DNA of 64,000 bases, from the NCBI RefSeq assembly GCF_947497285.1, contig NZ_CANMFT010000002.1:124001-188000 (forward strand), written 5' to 3'. This document shows, one piece after another, positions 18,581 through 28,110 of the stretch (position 1 is its first letter; each line of letters starts with the position of its first letter). The stretch comes from an uncultured Aliiroseovarius sp. Its GTDB lineage: Bacteria; Pseudomonadota; Alphaproteobacteria; Rhodobacterales; Rhodobacteraceae. The notes under the pieces are model-generated. The model was not told the origin of the DNA. It worked only from the letters and a program-made list of their open reading frames with translations, and ran no database searches. Position numbers and translations under genes: made by a program.

Positions 18581-20038
18581 ATGAGCTTCACCCTTGCCAT
18601 TGTGGGGCGCCCGAATGTGGGCAAATCCACCCTGTTCAACCGACTGGTCGGCAAGCGCCTTGCGTTGGTCGATGATCAGCCCGGTGTGACCCGCGACCTG
18701 CGCGAAGGCGAGGCGCGGCTGGGGGATCTGAATTTCACCGTGATCGACAGCGCCGGGCTTGAAGAAGCCACTGACGAAAGCCTTCAGGGCCGTATGCGTC
18801 GGCTGACCGAACGCGCCGTGGAAATGGCAGATGCCTGTCTGTTTCTCATTGATGCGCGGGTAGGTGTTTTGCCATCGGACGAGGTGTTTGCAGACATTCT
18901 GCGCCGCAAGAATGCACATGTCATCCTGGCGGCCAACAAATCCGAAGGCAAAGCGGGCGAAGCCGGTTATCTCGAGGCGTTCTCGCTTGGGCTGGGCGAG
19001 CCAATCCGCCTGTCGGGTGAACATGGCGAAGGCATGGGCGAGCTGATGGATGTTCTGCGCCCACTTTCGGAGAAATTCGAAGCGCGAGCGGCTGAGCTGG
19101 CCCCTGAAACAGATGTGGATTTCGATGAGGACGCAGACGAAGGCCCGCGTGTCCCGACCATCGACAAGCCCCTTCAGGTGGCTGTGATCGGTCGCCCCAA
19201 TGCAGGCAAATCGACGCTGATCAACAAGCTGATCGGCGAGGAACGACTGCTGACCGGGCCAGAGGCCGGCATCACCCGCGATGCGATTTCGCTGCGGTTT
19301 GACTGGGGCGGCGTGCCCACGCGGATATTTGACACGGCCGGGATGCGCAAACGCGCCAAGGTTCAGGAAAAGCTAGAGAAACTGTCCGTCTCGGATGGAT
19401 TGCGGGCGGTGAAGTTCGCCGAGGTGGTCGTGGTCTTGCTGGACGCGGCCATTCCCTTCGAGCAACAGGATCTGCGCATCGCTGACCTGGCCGAACGCGA
19501 AGGCCGCGCTGTGGTCGTCGCGGTGAACAAGTGGGATGCGGAACCTGAGAAACAGGCGAAGCTGAAAGAGTTGAAGGAAGCGTTCAACCGACTGCTGCCA
19601 CAGCTTCGGGGCGCCCCCCTGATCACGATCTCGGCCAAGACGGGCAGGGGCATGGAGCGGCTGCAAGAGGCCGTGATGCGCGCCCATACCGTTTGGAACC
19701 GCCGCGTGAAAACAGCGCAATTGAACGGCTGGCTGGCCGAAATGGTTTCGGCGCATCCGCCGCCTGCTCCGGGTGGCCGCCGTATCAAGTTGCGCTATAT
19801 GACACAGGTCAAAACGCGCCCGCCGGGGTTTGTTGTGATGTGTTCGCATCCTGACAAGCTGCCGGAAAGCTACAGCCGCTATCTGGTGAATGGACTGCGG
19901 GAAGACTTCGACATGCCGGGCACGCCGATTCGGCTGACGATGCGCGGGCAGGGGGACAAGAACCCCTATAAGGACCGCAAAAAATCGACGCCATCGCGGT
20001 TGCGCAAGCACCTCGGAAAGGGTCGCGCAGACGACTAG
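18581..20038 (+). CDS. der: Ribosome biogenesis GTPase Der (EngA)
   Basis: 485 residues with two tandem GTPase domains. The first P-loop is GRPNVGKS at residues 9-16 and the second is GRPNAGKS near residue 204. Both have a DxxG motif (DSAGLEE, DTAGMRK) and NKxD-type motifs (AANKSEGK, altered from NKxD in the first domain, and VNKWDAE in the second). A C-terminal KH-like domain follows and ends in [16 protein letters not shown]. Der is an essential factor in 50S subunit maturation. It is last in the yfgM-bamB-der block and starts at an ATG after GGAGAGCGA. Confidence 0.97.
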   Translation: MSFTLAIVGRPNVGKSTLFNRLVGKRLALVDDQPGVTRDLREGEARLGDLNFTVIDSAGLEEATDESLQGRMRRLTERAVEMADACLFLIDARVGVLPSDEVFADILRRKNAHVILAANKSEGKAGEAGYLEAFSLGLGEPIRLSGEHGEGMGELMDVLRPLSEKFEARAAELAPETDVDFDEDADEGPRVPTIDKPLQVAVIGRPNAGKSTLINKLIGEERLLTGPEAGITRDAISLRFDWGGVPTRIFDTAGMRKRAKVQEKLEKLSVSDGLRAVKFAEVVVVLLDAAIPFEQQDLRIADLAEREGRAVVVAVNKWDAEPEKQAKLKELKEAFNRLLPQLRGAPLITISAKTGRGMERLQEAVMRAHTVWNRRVKTAQLNGWLAEMVSAHPPPAPGGRRIKLRYMTQVKTRPPGFVVMCSHPDKLPESYSRYLVNGLREDFDMPGTPIRLTMRGQGDKNPYKDRKKSTPSRLRKHLGKGRADD

Positions 20039-20204
20039 AATGTGGCGCAACCGGCCATCGAATGAAGCTCGAAACGCGCTCTGCTGGTCTGACTGATCGG
20101 CAGGGCGTTGCTTTGCAGCTCGGTTAAATTTGCCAAACCAAGCCTTTCACTGTCATGATGAACGCCTAGCCCGTTTCCGTTCACATCTTGACCCGGAGGT
20201 TTCC

Positions 20205-22163
20205 ATGTCTCTTACCCTATCACGTCGCGGCTTTCTTGCCGGCACGGCTGGGTTCATCGCCCTGCACCCTTATTCCTTGCGCGCGTCACCCAATCAGGCG
20301 CATCTGCGGATCATGGAAACCACGGACCTGCACGTGCATGTCTTCCCCTACGACTATTACGCGGACCGTGAAACCGACACGGTCGGGTTGGCGCGCACCG
20401 CGTCGCTAATCGGTGATATCCGTGCCGAGGCGACGAATTCGTTGCTATTGGACAATGGAGATTTCCTGCAGGGCAACCCGATGGGCGACTATATCGCCTA
20501 TGAGCGGGGCATGAAGGAGGGCGACACCCATCCGGTGATCAACGCCATGAACACGCTGGGGTTTGATGCCTCGACCCTGGGCAATCACGAATTTAACTAT
20601 GGGTTGGAGTTTTTGTCAAAGTCCCTTGCCGGCGCTGGGTTCCCGGTGGTGTGTGCAAATATTGCGAAGAAAATGGGCGCGACCCCGCGCGAAGATGAAA
20701 CTCTGCTTCCCCCGTATGTGATCGTGGACCGCGAAATCACCAATGGGGGTGGAACAGTGCAACCTATTCGCATCGGTTTCATCGGTTTTGTGCCGCCGCA
20801 GGTCATGAATTGGGACCGGCGCCATCTGGAAGGCAATGTTATGGCGCGCGATATCATCGAGGCTGCGCGCGCCTATGTGCCGCAAATGCGCGAAGAGGGT
20901 GCGGATCTGATCATCGCCTTGTCCCATTCGGGCATCGGCGCGGCCGAGCACACAGATGGGATGGAAAACGCCTCCGTCCCGCTGGCCGCGGTCGAAGGCA
21001 TCGACGCGATCCTGACCGGCCACTCGCACCTTGTGTTCCCGTCTTCGACCTATGCCGATCATGAGGGGGTGGATGTCGAGGCCGGAACGATCATGGGCAT
21101 CCCCGGCACGATGGGCGGCTTTTGGGGGTCGCATATGGGGTTGATCGACCTGATGCTGGAACATGACGGCGGCGCATGGCGGGTGGTGTCGCATTCCAGC
21201 GAGGCACGACCGATCTACAAGCGCAACGAAGACCGCTCGATCACGCCCTTGGTGGAAAGCAGTGCTGCTGTGCTGGCATCGGTTCAAAAGGAACATGACG
21301 AGACTTTGGAATATGTCCGCCGTGCGGTCGGCAAGACCGATGCACCACTACATTCCTATTTTGCGCTGGTCGCCGATGACCCGTCCGTGCAAATCGTGTC
21401 GAATGCCCAGCGGTGGTATATCGAACAGATGATGAAGGGGACCGAACACGAAGGTCTTCCGATCCTGTCTGCGGCTGCGCCCTTCAAGGCTGGCGGACGC
21501 GGGGGGCCTGACTACTACACCGACGTGGCCGTCGGGGATGTGGCGATCAAGAATGTGTCCGATCTTTACCTGTATCCCAACACGGTGCGGGCGGTTCGGA
21601 TCAACGGGGCAACAGTGCGCGAATGGCTGGAGCGTTCGGCGGTGATGTTCAACCAGATTGCGCCGGGATCACAGGACGCAATTTTGCTGAACCCCGAAAT
21701 GCCGTCCTATAATTTCGACGTGATCGACGGTGTGACATACCAGATCGATCTGTCCCAGCCACCGCGCTATAACAAGGACGGCGAGGTGATCGCACCCGAC
21801 GCACACCGCATCGTGAACCTTAGCTTCGATGGTCAACCCATTGAAGATGAACAGGAGTTCATTGTCGCCACCAACAACTACCGGGCCGGTGGCGGAGGCC
21901 ATTTCCCAGGTGCGGGTGGCGATACGACGGTGTTCGAGGGCCCGGACACCAACCGCGATGTGATCGTGCGCTACATCGTTGAAAAGGGCACCATCAACCC
22001 GCGTGCCGATGCCAACTGGACCTTTGCACCACTGCCCGACACCAGCGTGTTGTTTGAAACGGGCCCTGCTGCATCGCCCCATGCCAGCAACGTTGATGGC
22101 GTAACCATCGAAGAGGCCGGAATGTCAGACACTGGGTTTGCACTGTTCCGCATTTCGCTGTGA
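20205..22163 (+). CDS. Periplasmic 2',3'-cyclic-nucleotide 2'-phosphodiesterase/3'-nucleotidase
   Basis: 652 residues from the ATG at 20205, which follows CCGGAGG. The earlier in-frame codon lacks such a site. A Tat signal is present ([15 protein letters not shown]). Residues about 40-330 form a metallophosphatase domain with [30 protein letters not shown] and GHSH metal-binding motifs. The C-terminal half is the 5'-nucleotidase substrate-binding domain ([13 protein letters not shown]). Length and layout match CpdB, which hydrolyses 2',3'-cyclic nucleotides and 3'-nucleotides to nucleoside and phosphate in the periplasm. Single gene, ended by a strong terminator shared with the convergent gene. 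Confidence 0.92.
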   Translation: MSLTLSRRGFLAGTAGFIALHPYSLRASPNQAHLRIMETTDLHVHVFPYDYYADRETDTVGLARTASLIGDIRAEATNSLLLDNGDFLQGNPMGDYIAYERGMKEGDTHPVINAMNTLGFDASTLGNHEFNYGLEFLSKSLAGAGFPVVCANIAKKMGATPREDETLLPPYVIVDREITNGGGTVQPIRIGFIGFVPPQVMNWDRRHLEGNVMARDIIEAARAYVPQMREEGADLIIALSHSGIGAAEHTDGMENASVPLAAVEGIDAILTGHSHLVFPSSTYADHEGVDVEAGTIMGIPGTMGGFWGSHMGLIDLMLEHDGGAWRVVSHSSEARPIYKRNEDRSITPLVESSAAVLASVQKEHDETLEYVRRAVGKTDAPLHSYFALVADDPSVQIVSNAQRWYIEQMMKGTEHEGLPILSAAAPFKAGGRGGPDYYTDVAVGDVAIKNVSDLYLYPNTVRAVRINGATVREWLERSAVMFNQIAPGSQDAILLNPEMPSYNFDVIDGVTYQIDLSQPPRYNKDGEVIAPDAHRIVNLSFDGQPIEDEQEFIVATNNYRAGGGGHFPGAGGDTTVFEGPDTNRDVIVRYIVEKGTINPRADANWTFAPLPDTSVLFETGPAASPHASNVDGVTIEEAGMSDTGFALFRISL

Positions 22164-22182
22164 TCATGTGTCATATCACACC

Positions 22183-22212
22183 AAAAGGGCCACCTTCGCG
22201 GGTGGCCCTTTT
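22183..22212. terminator. Bidirectional intrinsic terminator
   Basis: Perfect 12-bp stem AAAAGGGCCACC (22183-22194) with GGTGGCCCTTTT (22201-22212), loop TTCGCG, and T- or A-rich flanks on both strands. It separates the convergent cpdB-like and nlpD-like genes. Confidence 0.9.
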
Positions 22213-22239
22213 GTTTTCAGCAAACACCATGAATGCCGG

Positions 22240-23418
22240 TTAATTCAGGTAGGGCATAGGGTCGACGGGTTCCGTGCCTTTGAAGACCAGAAATTGCACG
22301 GCGTTATACTGGTTCTTCGATGCAACCGCGATCTGTTGACCGCGTTTGATCTTTTGACCCTTCTTCACCTTGATGCCTTCGATGAAGCTATAGGCGCTTT
22401 GGGTGCCGTTGCCATGGTCGATGACCACGATCTCTTCCCCTTCGACATCTTTCGAGACAAGCCGGACCGTGCCGTTGGCGGCGGCTTTCACCGGGTCACC
22501 CGGTTTGGCCGAGACAAGGATATAGCCCGCCTTTTCAGCGTCAAACAGGCTGGTCACCTTGCCAGCGACGGGCAGTGACATGCGCGATGTGCTGGCTTGC
22601 GTTCTGGTGTCCGACAGCTTGGGCGAGGCCGGTGTTTCAACCTTTGCCGGCGTCGCGTCGACTTTTGGCAGCGGTTTTGTCGCAGATGGCGGTGTCGGGG
22701 TCGATGACCCAGAGCCCGGCTGGCTGATGCGGGTCTGCGCCGCAGGCGTGTCCACCTTGACCGGGATCAGCAGATGCTGCCCTTCGCGCACGTCCAGGCT
22801 TGACCCCAGGCCGTTCCAATCCGCAAGCGCGCGGACCGACACGCCGTATAGGCGGGCAATGGAATAAGCGGTTTCACCGCGTTTCACACGGTGGCGTGTG
22901 GGTTCTTCGCCAGATGCCACTTTGCCGGAAGCTGCAGCAGCAGGTTTGGTATCTGCGCGATCAATGGCGTCGCCCGCCAAAGTTGTGATGTCGATGCTAT
23001 CTGAGGGCTGGATCACACCAGTTGCAGGTTCAGCGACACGGCGTGGCAGGGCCAGCACCTCTCCGTCGCGCAAGGAGGCGTCGATTGGCAGTCCGTTGTA
23101 ACGGCCAAGTTCAGCGGGCGCCATCCCGATGCGGCCTGCAACCTGCGCCACGGTATCGCCACGCCGCGCCACGGCGACCTGATAGCCGGGATAAGAAATC
23201 ACACCGCGCGCGTCGGCCTTGGGCCGGCTTGCCGTCTGAACACTTTGCGCGGCTTGCGTGGTCGAAAACCCGCCATCGGCAAACCGTCGCAGATCCATGT
23301 CGAAATTATTGTCGCAGGCCGTCAGCCCGGCCAAAAGCCCGATCAGGGCGGCAGAGCGCAGATGGCGCCCCCGCTTGGCGCGGGGCGCACGCAATTCGGT
23401 CGTGCAGTGGAGTGGCAT
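22240..23418 (-). CDS. NlpD-like lipoprotein: two LysM domains and a degenerate LytM (M23) domain
   Basis: 392 residues. Lipoprotein signal with lipobox LTAC (Cys35). LysM domain 1 is near YQVAVARRGDTVAQVAGRIG, and LysM domain 2 near HRVKRGETAYSIARLYGVSV. A Ser/Thr/Pro linker follows, then a C-terminal M23 fold (KPGDPVKAAANGTVRLVSKD, VIDHGNGTQSAYSFI). The expected zinc ligands are not seen: there is no HxxxD and no final HxH (VQFLVF instead). It therefore resembles NlpD/EnvC-type amidase activators rather than an active endopeptidase. It follows surE and pcm in the same order as E. coli surE-pcm-nlpD, which supports the NlpD assignment. Confidence 0.85.
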   Translation of the reverse strand: MPLHCTTELRAPRAKRGRHLRSAALIGLLAGLTACDNNFDMDLRRFADGGFSTTQAAQSVQTASRPKADARGVISYPGYQVAVARRGDTVAQVAGRIGMAPAELGRYNGLPIDASLRDGEVLALPRRVAEPATGVIQPSDSIDITTLAGDAIDRADTKPAAAASGKVASGEEPTRHRVKRGETAYSIARLYGVSVRALADWNGLGSSLDVREGQHLLIPVKVDTPAAQTRISQPGSGSSTPTPPSATKPLPKVDATPAKVETPASPKLSDTRTQASTSRMSLPVAGKVTSLFDAEKAGYILVSAKPGDPVKAAANGTVRLVSKDVEGEEIVVIDHGNGTQSAYSFIEGIKVKKGQKIKRGQQIAVASKNQYNAVQFLVFKGTEPVDPMPYLN

Positions 23419-23549
23419 TGCTCGTCTTCCTCAATCCATTGGCCTGTTTTCAGGCTCTGGTTGCGACCCTTTGCGGGCCTTGTCACTAGGGTGCGGGGTT
23501 TGGTCCCCGCAGGTCCGGTTCATCCGGCACGTATCTTGGTTCGGGTCCG

Positions 23550-24203
23550 CTATTCCTGCCCCAGCCCTTCTAAAAGGGGCACGAACCGCACCGGCAGAAG
23601 TTCCTCATACTGAAAACCATCTTCGTCGCGCGTGACCTTTATCAGGCTTTGCACGGTGTCGGACTGGCCCACCGGCACGATCATGATACCGCCAATAGCA
23701 AGCTGCGCCAAGAGGGGACCGGGAGGGTCCTCGGCAGCGGCGGTCACGATAATGCGGTCAAAGGGCGCTTGATCCGGCAAGCCGCGTGATCCATCGCCGG
23801 TGATCGCGGTGATGTTGTGCAGATCCATCGCTTCGAAAAGGTCGCGGGCTTCGCGCACCAGTCTTTGGTGTCGGTCGATGGTATAGACGCGCCGCGCCAG
23901 ACGCGACAGGATGGCCGCCTGGTAGCCAGACCCGGTGCCCACTTCGAGCACCTTGTCACGCGGGGTGATTTTGGCGGCCTGGGTCATCAGACCGACAACC
24001 GAGGGCTGCGAAATGGTCTGCCCGCAGGCGATCGGCAGCGGCATATCTTCATAGGCGCGTTCGGCAAACAGGCCGCGCACGAAGGGGCCTCGGTCGATTT
24101 CTTCCATCGCAGACAGCACGCGCGGGTTCGTCACCCCCTTCGAGCGAAGGGCGAACAGAAACTGCATCTTGCGTTCCGCGTCGTTCGCGCTTGTTTCGTT
24201 CAT
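23550..24203 (-). CDS. pcm: Protein-L-isoaspartate O-methyltransferase
   Basis: 217 residues, SAM-dependent methyltransferase that repairs isoaspartyl residues in ageing proteins. It shows the PCMT pattern: [29 protein letters not shown]-type substrate region (read in pieces: [17 protein letters not shown]), SAM motif [19 protein letters not shown], and the later [13 protein letters not shown]. The start ATG overlaps the surE stop by 4 bases, so the two are translationally coupled. Cytoplasmic, monomeric. Confidence 0.95.
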   Translation of the reverse strand: MNETSANDAERKMQFLFALRSKGVTNPRVLSAMEEIDRGPFVRGLFAERAYEDMPLPIACGQTISQPSVVGLMTQAAKITPRDKVLEVGTGSGYQAAILSRLARRVYTIDRHQRLVREARDLFEAMDLHNITAITGDGSRGLPDQAPFDRIIVTAAAEDPPGPLLAQLAIGGIMIVPVGQSDTVQSLIKVTRDEDGFQYEELLPVRFVPLLEGLGQE

Positions 24204-24997
24204 GTGAACAGCGACCCCAGTGCTTCCAGTTGATCATGCGCGGTCAGATCGGCGCGCATCGGCGTCACGGAGACATAGCCATCAAGGTTGTGCGTCACAT
24301 CCATGCCCGGCGCGGACCGGTTGGCCTGTGGGCCCCCCTTGATCCAGAGAAATTTGCGGCCTGACGGGCTGTTCTGGGCTTCGATTTTGAAGAAGGCATC
24401 ATTGCGCCAGCCTTGCGGGGCAGCCTTGACGCCTTTCACCTGATCTGCCCCGACGGGGGGGAAGTTTACGTTATAAAACAGTCGGTAATCTGCCCCGTGT
24501 TCCCACGGCGCGTCGGCGAGCAAGCGGCGCACGATGTCGCCACCGCATGCAGCGGCAGCGTCAAAAATGTTATCCAACCCCATCGTGCCCTTGCCCATGT
24601 ATTGCGACAGGGCAATGGCCGGAAGGCCCTGTAGGGCGGCTTCCATCGCGGCCCCGAGGGTGCCAGAGTAGAGCGCGTTTTCAGCCGAGTTGTTGCCTCG
24701 GTTCACGCCGGAAATCACCAGATCGGGACGGTCTGGCATCACGTCATAAATCGCGGCGATGACGCAATCGGCGGGGCTGCCTTCGGCGGCAAAGCGGCGC
24801 GGGGCGTGTTCGGCAATCATGAACGGATGGGTGTAGGAAATGCAGTGACCGACACCTGATTGTTCGAACGCAGGTGCGACGGTCCATATTTCAGCCTTTT
24901 CGCCTGCAAGCTCCAACGCGACCTCTTGCGCGATGGCTTCGGCCACCTTCAGGCCTGGCGCGTTGATCCCGTCGTCATTGGTGATGAGAATGCGCAT
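24200..24997 (-). CDS. surE: 5'/3'-nucleotidase SurE
   Basis: 265 residues, normal length. N-terminal metal site [16 protein letters not shown] with the NDD motif, and the conserved [18 protein letters not shown] with Asn/Ser ligands. SurE dephosphorylates nucleoside 5'- and 3'-monophosphates and is linked to stress survival. First gene of surE-pcm-nlpD-like. The 114-base upstream gap to the short-chain dehydrogenase gene contains the likely promoter, but I see no clear boxes. Confidence 0.96.
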   Translation of the reverse strand: MRILITNDDGINAPGLKVAEAIAQEVALELAGEKAEIWTVAPAFEQSGVGHCISYTHPFMIAEHAPRRFAAEGSPADCVIAAIYDVMPDRPDLVISGVNRGNNSAENALYSGTLGAAMEAALQGLPAIALSQYMGKGTMGLDNIFDAAAACGGDIVRRLLADAPWEHGADYRLFYNVNFPPVGADQVKGVKAAPQGWRNDAFFKIEAQNSPSGRKFLWIKGGPQANRSAPGMDVTHNLDGYVSVTPMRADLTAHDQLEALGSLFT

Positions 24998-25111
24998 GGT
25001 CTGGCCCTTCCGCCCTTGGCGAGTTGCGGTCTTGTTTTCTCAATAAGACAGCTTGGCGCGCGCGGCAAGCACAGCGCGCCGTTTGGCGAAAGGCTTGTCG
25101 GGCAAGATCGC

Positions 25112-25765
25112 CTAGGTCAGCTCGGCATCGGACAAAATGCGGCGTGCCTCGTCCTCGGCCGCGGCCAGTTTGCTGCGGTCTTCACCGGGAAAAAACCGCG
25201 TGCGCATGGTTGTGGCAAGCGGTTCGGGTTCGGCAATGACAATGCGTGGACCAAGCTTGGTGTTCTCAGCCGCCCAACTGCGCACCAGGGCCATCTGAGC
25301 AGCCTTCGTGGCCCCGTACCCGGCAAAGAATTTCTGCCCAGCGTGGTCGTCGGCAAAGAACAGGGCGGTGCTGTCATCGGTCATCAGGGCGTTGACCATG
25401 AAAATCAGGTTGCGCGTCGCTTCGACATTGGTGTTCAGCGCCTGTGTCCAACCCTTGTCGTCCAGATCCGGCGTGGGCATCAGCGCGGGTCCATAGATCG
25501 CCGTATGCGCCCAGACATCAATCGGGCCCCAACGATCATGGATCGAGCGGCACAGATGCGCCATCGCATCCTTGTTGGTGATGTCCATCGGGGCCAGCGT
25601 GGCCGCGCCGCCTGCGGCTTTGATCTTGTCGTCCAGTTCCTCGAGCGCGCCGGTGGTCCGGGCCACCGCCACGACGTGGTGGGTCTTGGACAGTTCCAGC
25701 GCCAATGCCGCACCAAGACCGCGCGAGGCACCAGTGACCAATGCAATTTTCTGTGTGTCTGTCAT
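25112..25765 (-). CDS. Short-chain dehydrogenase/reductase
   Basis: 217 residues. It has the NAD(P)-binding TGASRGLGAALALEL near the N-terminus and a YxxxK catalytic pair in GYGATKAAQMALV. The catalytic Ser position is in the DDSTALFFADDH region and is less typical. Total length is slightly short for classical SDRs (about 250), because the C-terminal substrate loop is reduced. The substrate is unknown. It lies 61 bases downstream of purF on the same strand and may be cotranscribed with it. Confidence 0.85.
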   Translation of the reverse strand: MTDTQKIALVTGASRGLGAALALELSKTHHVVAVARTTGALEELDDKIKAAGGAATLAPMDITNKDAMAHLCRSIHDRWGPIDVWAHTAIYGPALMPTPDLDDKGWTQALNTNVEATRNLIFMVNALMTDDSTALFFADDHAGQKFFAGYGATKAAQMALVRSWAAENTKLGPRIVIAEPEPLATTMRTRFFPGEDRSKLAAAEDEARRILSDAELT

Positions 25766-25826
25766 GACGGCGTCATTTCATCCATGTGTTTGTAGGGCAG
25801 GGCAAAGCTGGTCGCGGGTTAAGGCG

Positions 25827-27311
25827 TCACTCTGCCGCTTGAAGCTTGAACCCACTTTCGACCTTGTCAGAAGGCGTAACCGGATATTCACCGGAAAAAC
25901 AGGCATCGCAGTATTGCGGGCAAGCCTTGTCGCGGCCCTTCGCCTCGCCAACTGCGCGATACAGGCCGTCCAGCGAAATGAATTTCAGGCTGTTGACATT
26001 GAGGTGCTGTCGCATCTCGTCTTCGGTCATCGTGGCTGCCAGCAGCTTTTCACGCTCGGGCGTATCCACCCCGTAAAAGCAGGGCCAAGCGGTGGGGGGG
26101 CTGGCGATGCGGAAATGAACCTCGGCGGCACCGGCATCCAGCATCATGTCCTTGATCTTGCGCGTCGTCGTGCCACGCACCACGCTGTCGTCGACCAACA
26201 CCACCCGCTTTCCCTTGATCAGCGCGCGGTTCACGTTGAGCTTCAGGCGCACACCCATGTTGCGGATCTGCTCGGTCGGCTCGATAAAGGTGCGGCCCAT
26301 ATACTGATTGCGAATGATCCCCATCGCATAGGGGATGCCGCTTTCCTGACTGTAGCCGATGGCCGCTGGCGTGCCGCTGTCGGGGACGGGGCAGACGATG
26401 TCGGCCTCCACCGGATTTTCGCGGGCAAGTTCGACACCGATCTGGCGGCGGGTTTCATAGACGGACCGACCGTCATAGCTGCTATCGGGACGCGAGAAAT
26501 AAACATGTTCGAAGATGCAAAACTTCGAGGGTTTCGGACGGAAGGGGAAACTGCTTTCAACGCCGCTCGCGCTGATCACGACCATTTCGCCCGGTGCAAT
26601 TTCACGGATAAACTCGGCCCCGATGATATCAAGCGCGCAAGTCTCAGACGACAAAACCCAGCCATCGCCCAGTCGGCCCAGCACCAGTGGGCGCACGCCG
26701 TGCGGATCGCGCACACCAATCAGCTTGGTGCGGGTCATGGCGACCACCGAGAACGCACCTTCGACGCGTCGCAGGGCATCTTCCATCCGTTCGGGGATGC
26801 TGCGCTGAAGTGATCGCGCCATAAGGTGGATGATGCATTCGCTATCCGACGAGCTTTGAAAGATCGAGCCGCGCTCAATCAGCTCGCGGCGCAGGGCATT
26901 GGCATTGGTGATATTGCCGTTATGTGCAATCGCCGCGCCACCCATGGAAAACTCGCCAAAGAAGGGCTGCACATCGCGGATGACGGCCCCTTTGGACCCA
27001 GCGGTGGAATAGCGCACGTGACCGATGGCGATCGGTCCGGGCAGGGTCTCCATCAAGCTGGCTTTGGTGAAGTTGTCGCGCACATAGCCAAATCGCCGCG
27101 CAGAATTGAAGCCTTGTTCGGCGTCATGGCAGACGATACCGCCCGCCTCCTGTCCACGGTGTTGCAGCGCGTGCAGGCCAAGAGCCACAAAATTTGCGGC
27201 ATCCACCATGCCAACGACGCCAAATACGCCGCATTCTTCTTTCAACTTATCATCGTCAAAAGGATGCGCAGGCGGCATGGAAGGCGTGTCGTTGGGCGAG
27301 GTGTCGGACAT
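25827..27311 (-). CDS. purF: Amidophosphoribosyltransferase
   Basis: 494 residues. First committed step of purine synthesis: PRPP plus glutamine to 5-phosphoribosylamine. The N-terminal nucleophile is Cys27 in DKLKEECGVFGV after a short propeptide that must be removed. Glutamine-site motifs include RYSTAGSKG and SSDSECIIHLMA. The PRPP-binding loop is VVLVDDSVVRGTTTRKI. A C-terminal Cys cluster (CPQYCDACFSGEY) is present, as in many members. It is set apart from cvpA by a terminator, so it has its own promoter region within 27312-27440. Confidence 0.97.
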   Translation of the reverse strand: MSDTSPNDTPSMPPAHPFDDDKLKEECGVFGVVGMVDAANFVALGLHALQHRGQEAGGIVCHDAEQGFNSARRFGYVRDNFTKASLMETLPGPIAIGHVRYSTAGSKGAVIRDVQPFFGEFSMGGAAIAHNGNITNANALRRELIERGSIFQSSSDSECIIHLMARSLQRSIPERMEDALRRVEGAFSVVAMTRTKLIGVRDPHGVRPLVLGRLGDGWVLSSETCALDIIGAEFIREIAPGEMVVISASGVESSFPFRPKPSKFCIFEHVYFSRPDSSYDGRSVYETRRQIGVELARENPVEADIVCPVPDSGTPAAIGYSQESGIPYAMGIIRNQYMGRTFIEPTEQIRNMGVRLKLNVNRALIKGKRVVLVDDSVVRGTTTRKIKDMMLDAGAAEVHFRIASPPTAWPCFYGVDTPEREKLLAATMTEDEMRQHLNVNSLKFISLDGLYRAVGEAKGRDKACPQYCDACFSGEYPVTPSDKVESGFKLQAAE

Positions 27312-27440
27312 GGCAGCGAACTCCGATTCCGTGGCGTTGGCCCCGTCTTAATCGACAGTCCACGATCTGTCACGAAACTATCTGGCAACTGTGATGGTTT
27401 TCGGCAACGCTGCGTGGCTGGTTATGCGGCCAAACGCAAA

Positions 27441-27466
27441 AAAACGCGCCGGGTCAGGCGCGTTTT
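27441..27466 (-). terminator. Intrinsic terminator between cvpA and purF
   Basis: Perfect stem AAAACGCGCC (27441-27450) with GGCGCGTTTT (27457-27466), loop GGGTCA, flanked by A- and T-runs so it can work in both directions. In the minus direction it lies 29 bases after the cvpA stop. Confidence 0.85.
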
Positions 27467-27494
27467 TCGTTCCGTCGCGGCAAGCCTGCGTTGG

Positions 27495-28058
27495 TTACTG
27501 TGCAGGTCCTGCGCAGGCGCCAACCAGCTCTTCGTATTTACCGACGATCCAGCCCGGCGCATCCTCGGGGATCTGTTCGTTGATCTTATCTTGCGCGCGC
27601 GCAAAGATCTTGGCGGTGCGGCTGTCATCAACCATCGGAATGGTGTCCGTGGTGACGATCCGATCATAAACGACCAACGCAATGGCGACCAACAAAAGCC
27701 CGCGCAGAACGCCGAAAACGAAACCAAGGCTTTGATCCAAACCGCCAAGTGCCGATCGTTGCACGGCAGAGGAAAAGAGCGGTGTGAAGATCGACACGAT
27801 CACCAGCGCCAGTGCAAACACACCTGCGAAGGCTGCGATCATCGACAATTCGCAACTGTCGGCGATGAAGTCCTTCAGGACCGGGATTTCCTTGACCAGA
27901 GGCAGGGCGCGCGGCGCAAAGATATAGGCCAGAACGGCCGCCGCGATCCACCCGAGGATGGACATGCCTTCGCGCACGAACCCACGCGAATAGGCCAGAA
28001 TGGCCGAAATCAGGATGACCGCCGCAACGATCCCGTCAATCAAGGTAAAGCCTTCCAT
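27495..28058 (-). CDS. cvpA: CvpA family membrane protein
   Basis: 187 residues with four hydrophobic helices. The N-terminus FTLIDGIVAAVILISAILAY and the following RGFVREGMSILGWIAAAVLA match the CvpA pattern (RGxxxE). CvpA proteins are inner-membrane proteins of poorly known role, often next to purF. They are linked to colicin V production in E. coli and to envelope stress in other bacteria. It sits between radA and purF. No odd features. Confidence 0.9.
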   Translation of the reverse strand: MEGFTLIDGIVAAVILISAILAYSRGFVREGMSILGWIAAAVLAYIFAPRALPLVKEIPVLKDFIADSCELSMIAAFAGVFALALVIVSIFTPLFSSAVQRSALGGLDQSLGFVFGVLRGLLLVAIALVVYDRIVTTDTIPMVDDSRTAKIFARAQDKINEQIPEDAPGWIVGKYEELVGACAGPAQ

Positions 28059-28110
28059 GTCGTCTCACTTCGGTCCGGGAAATAGTCCGTAACCGTCCTT
28101 TATCGAGGGG

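Noticed and set aside
20130-20204. Upstream extension of the cpdB-like gene and a single CTGTCAT half Pho box
   Set aside because: The extension has no ribosome site and would mask the Tat signal. The Pho box lacks its second half.
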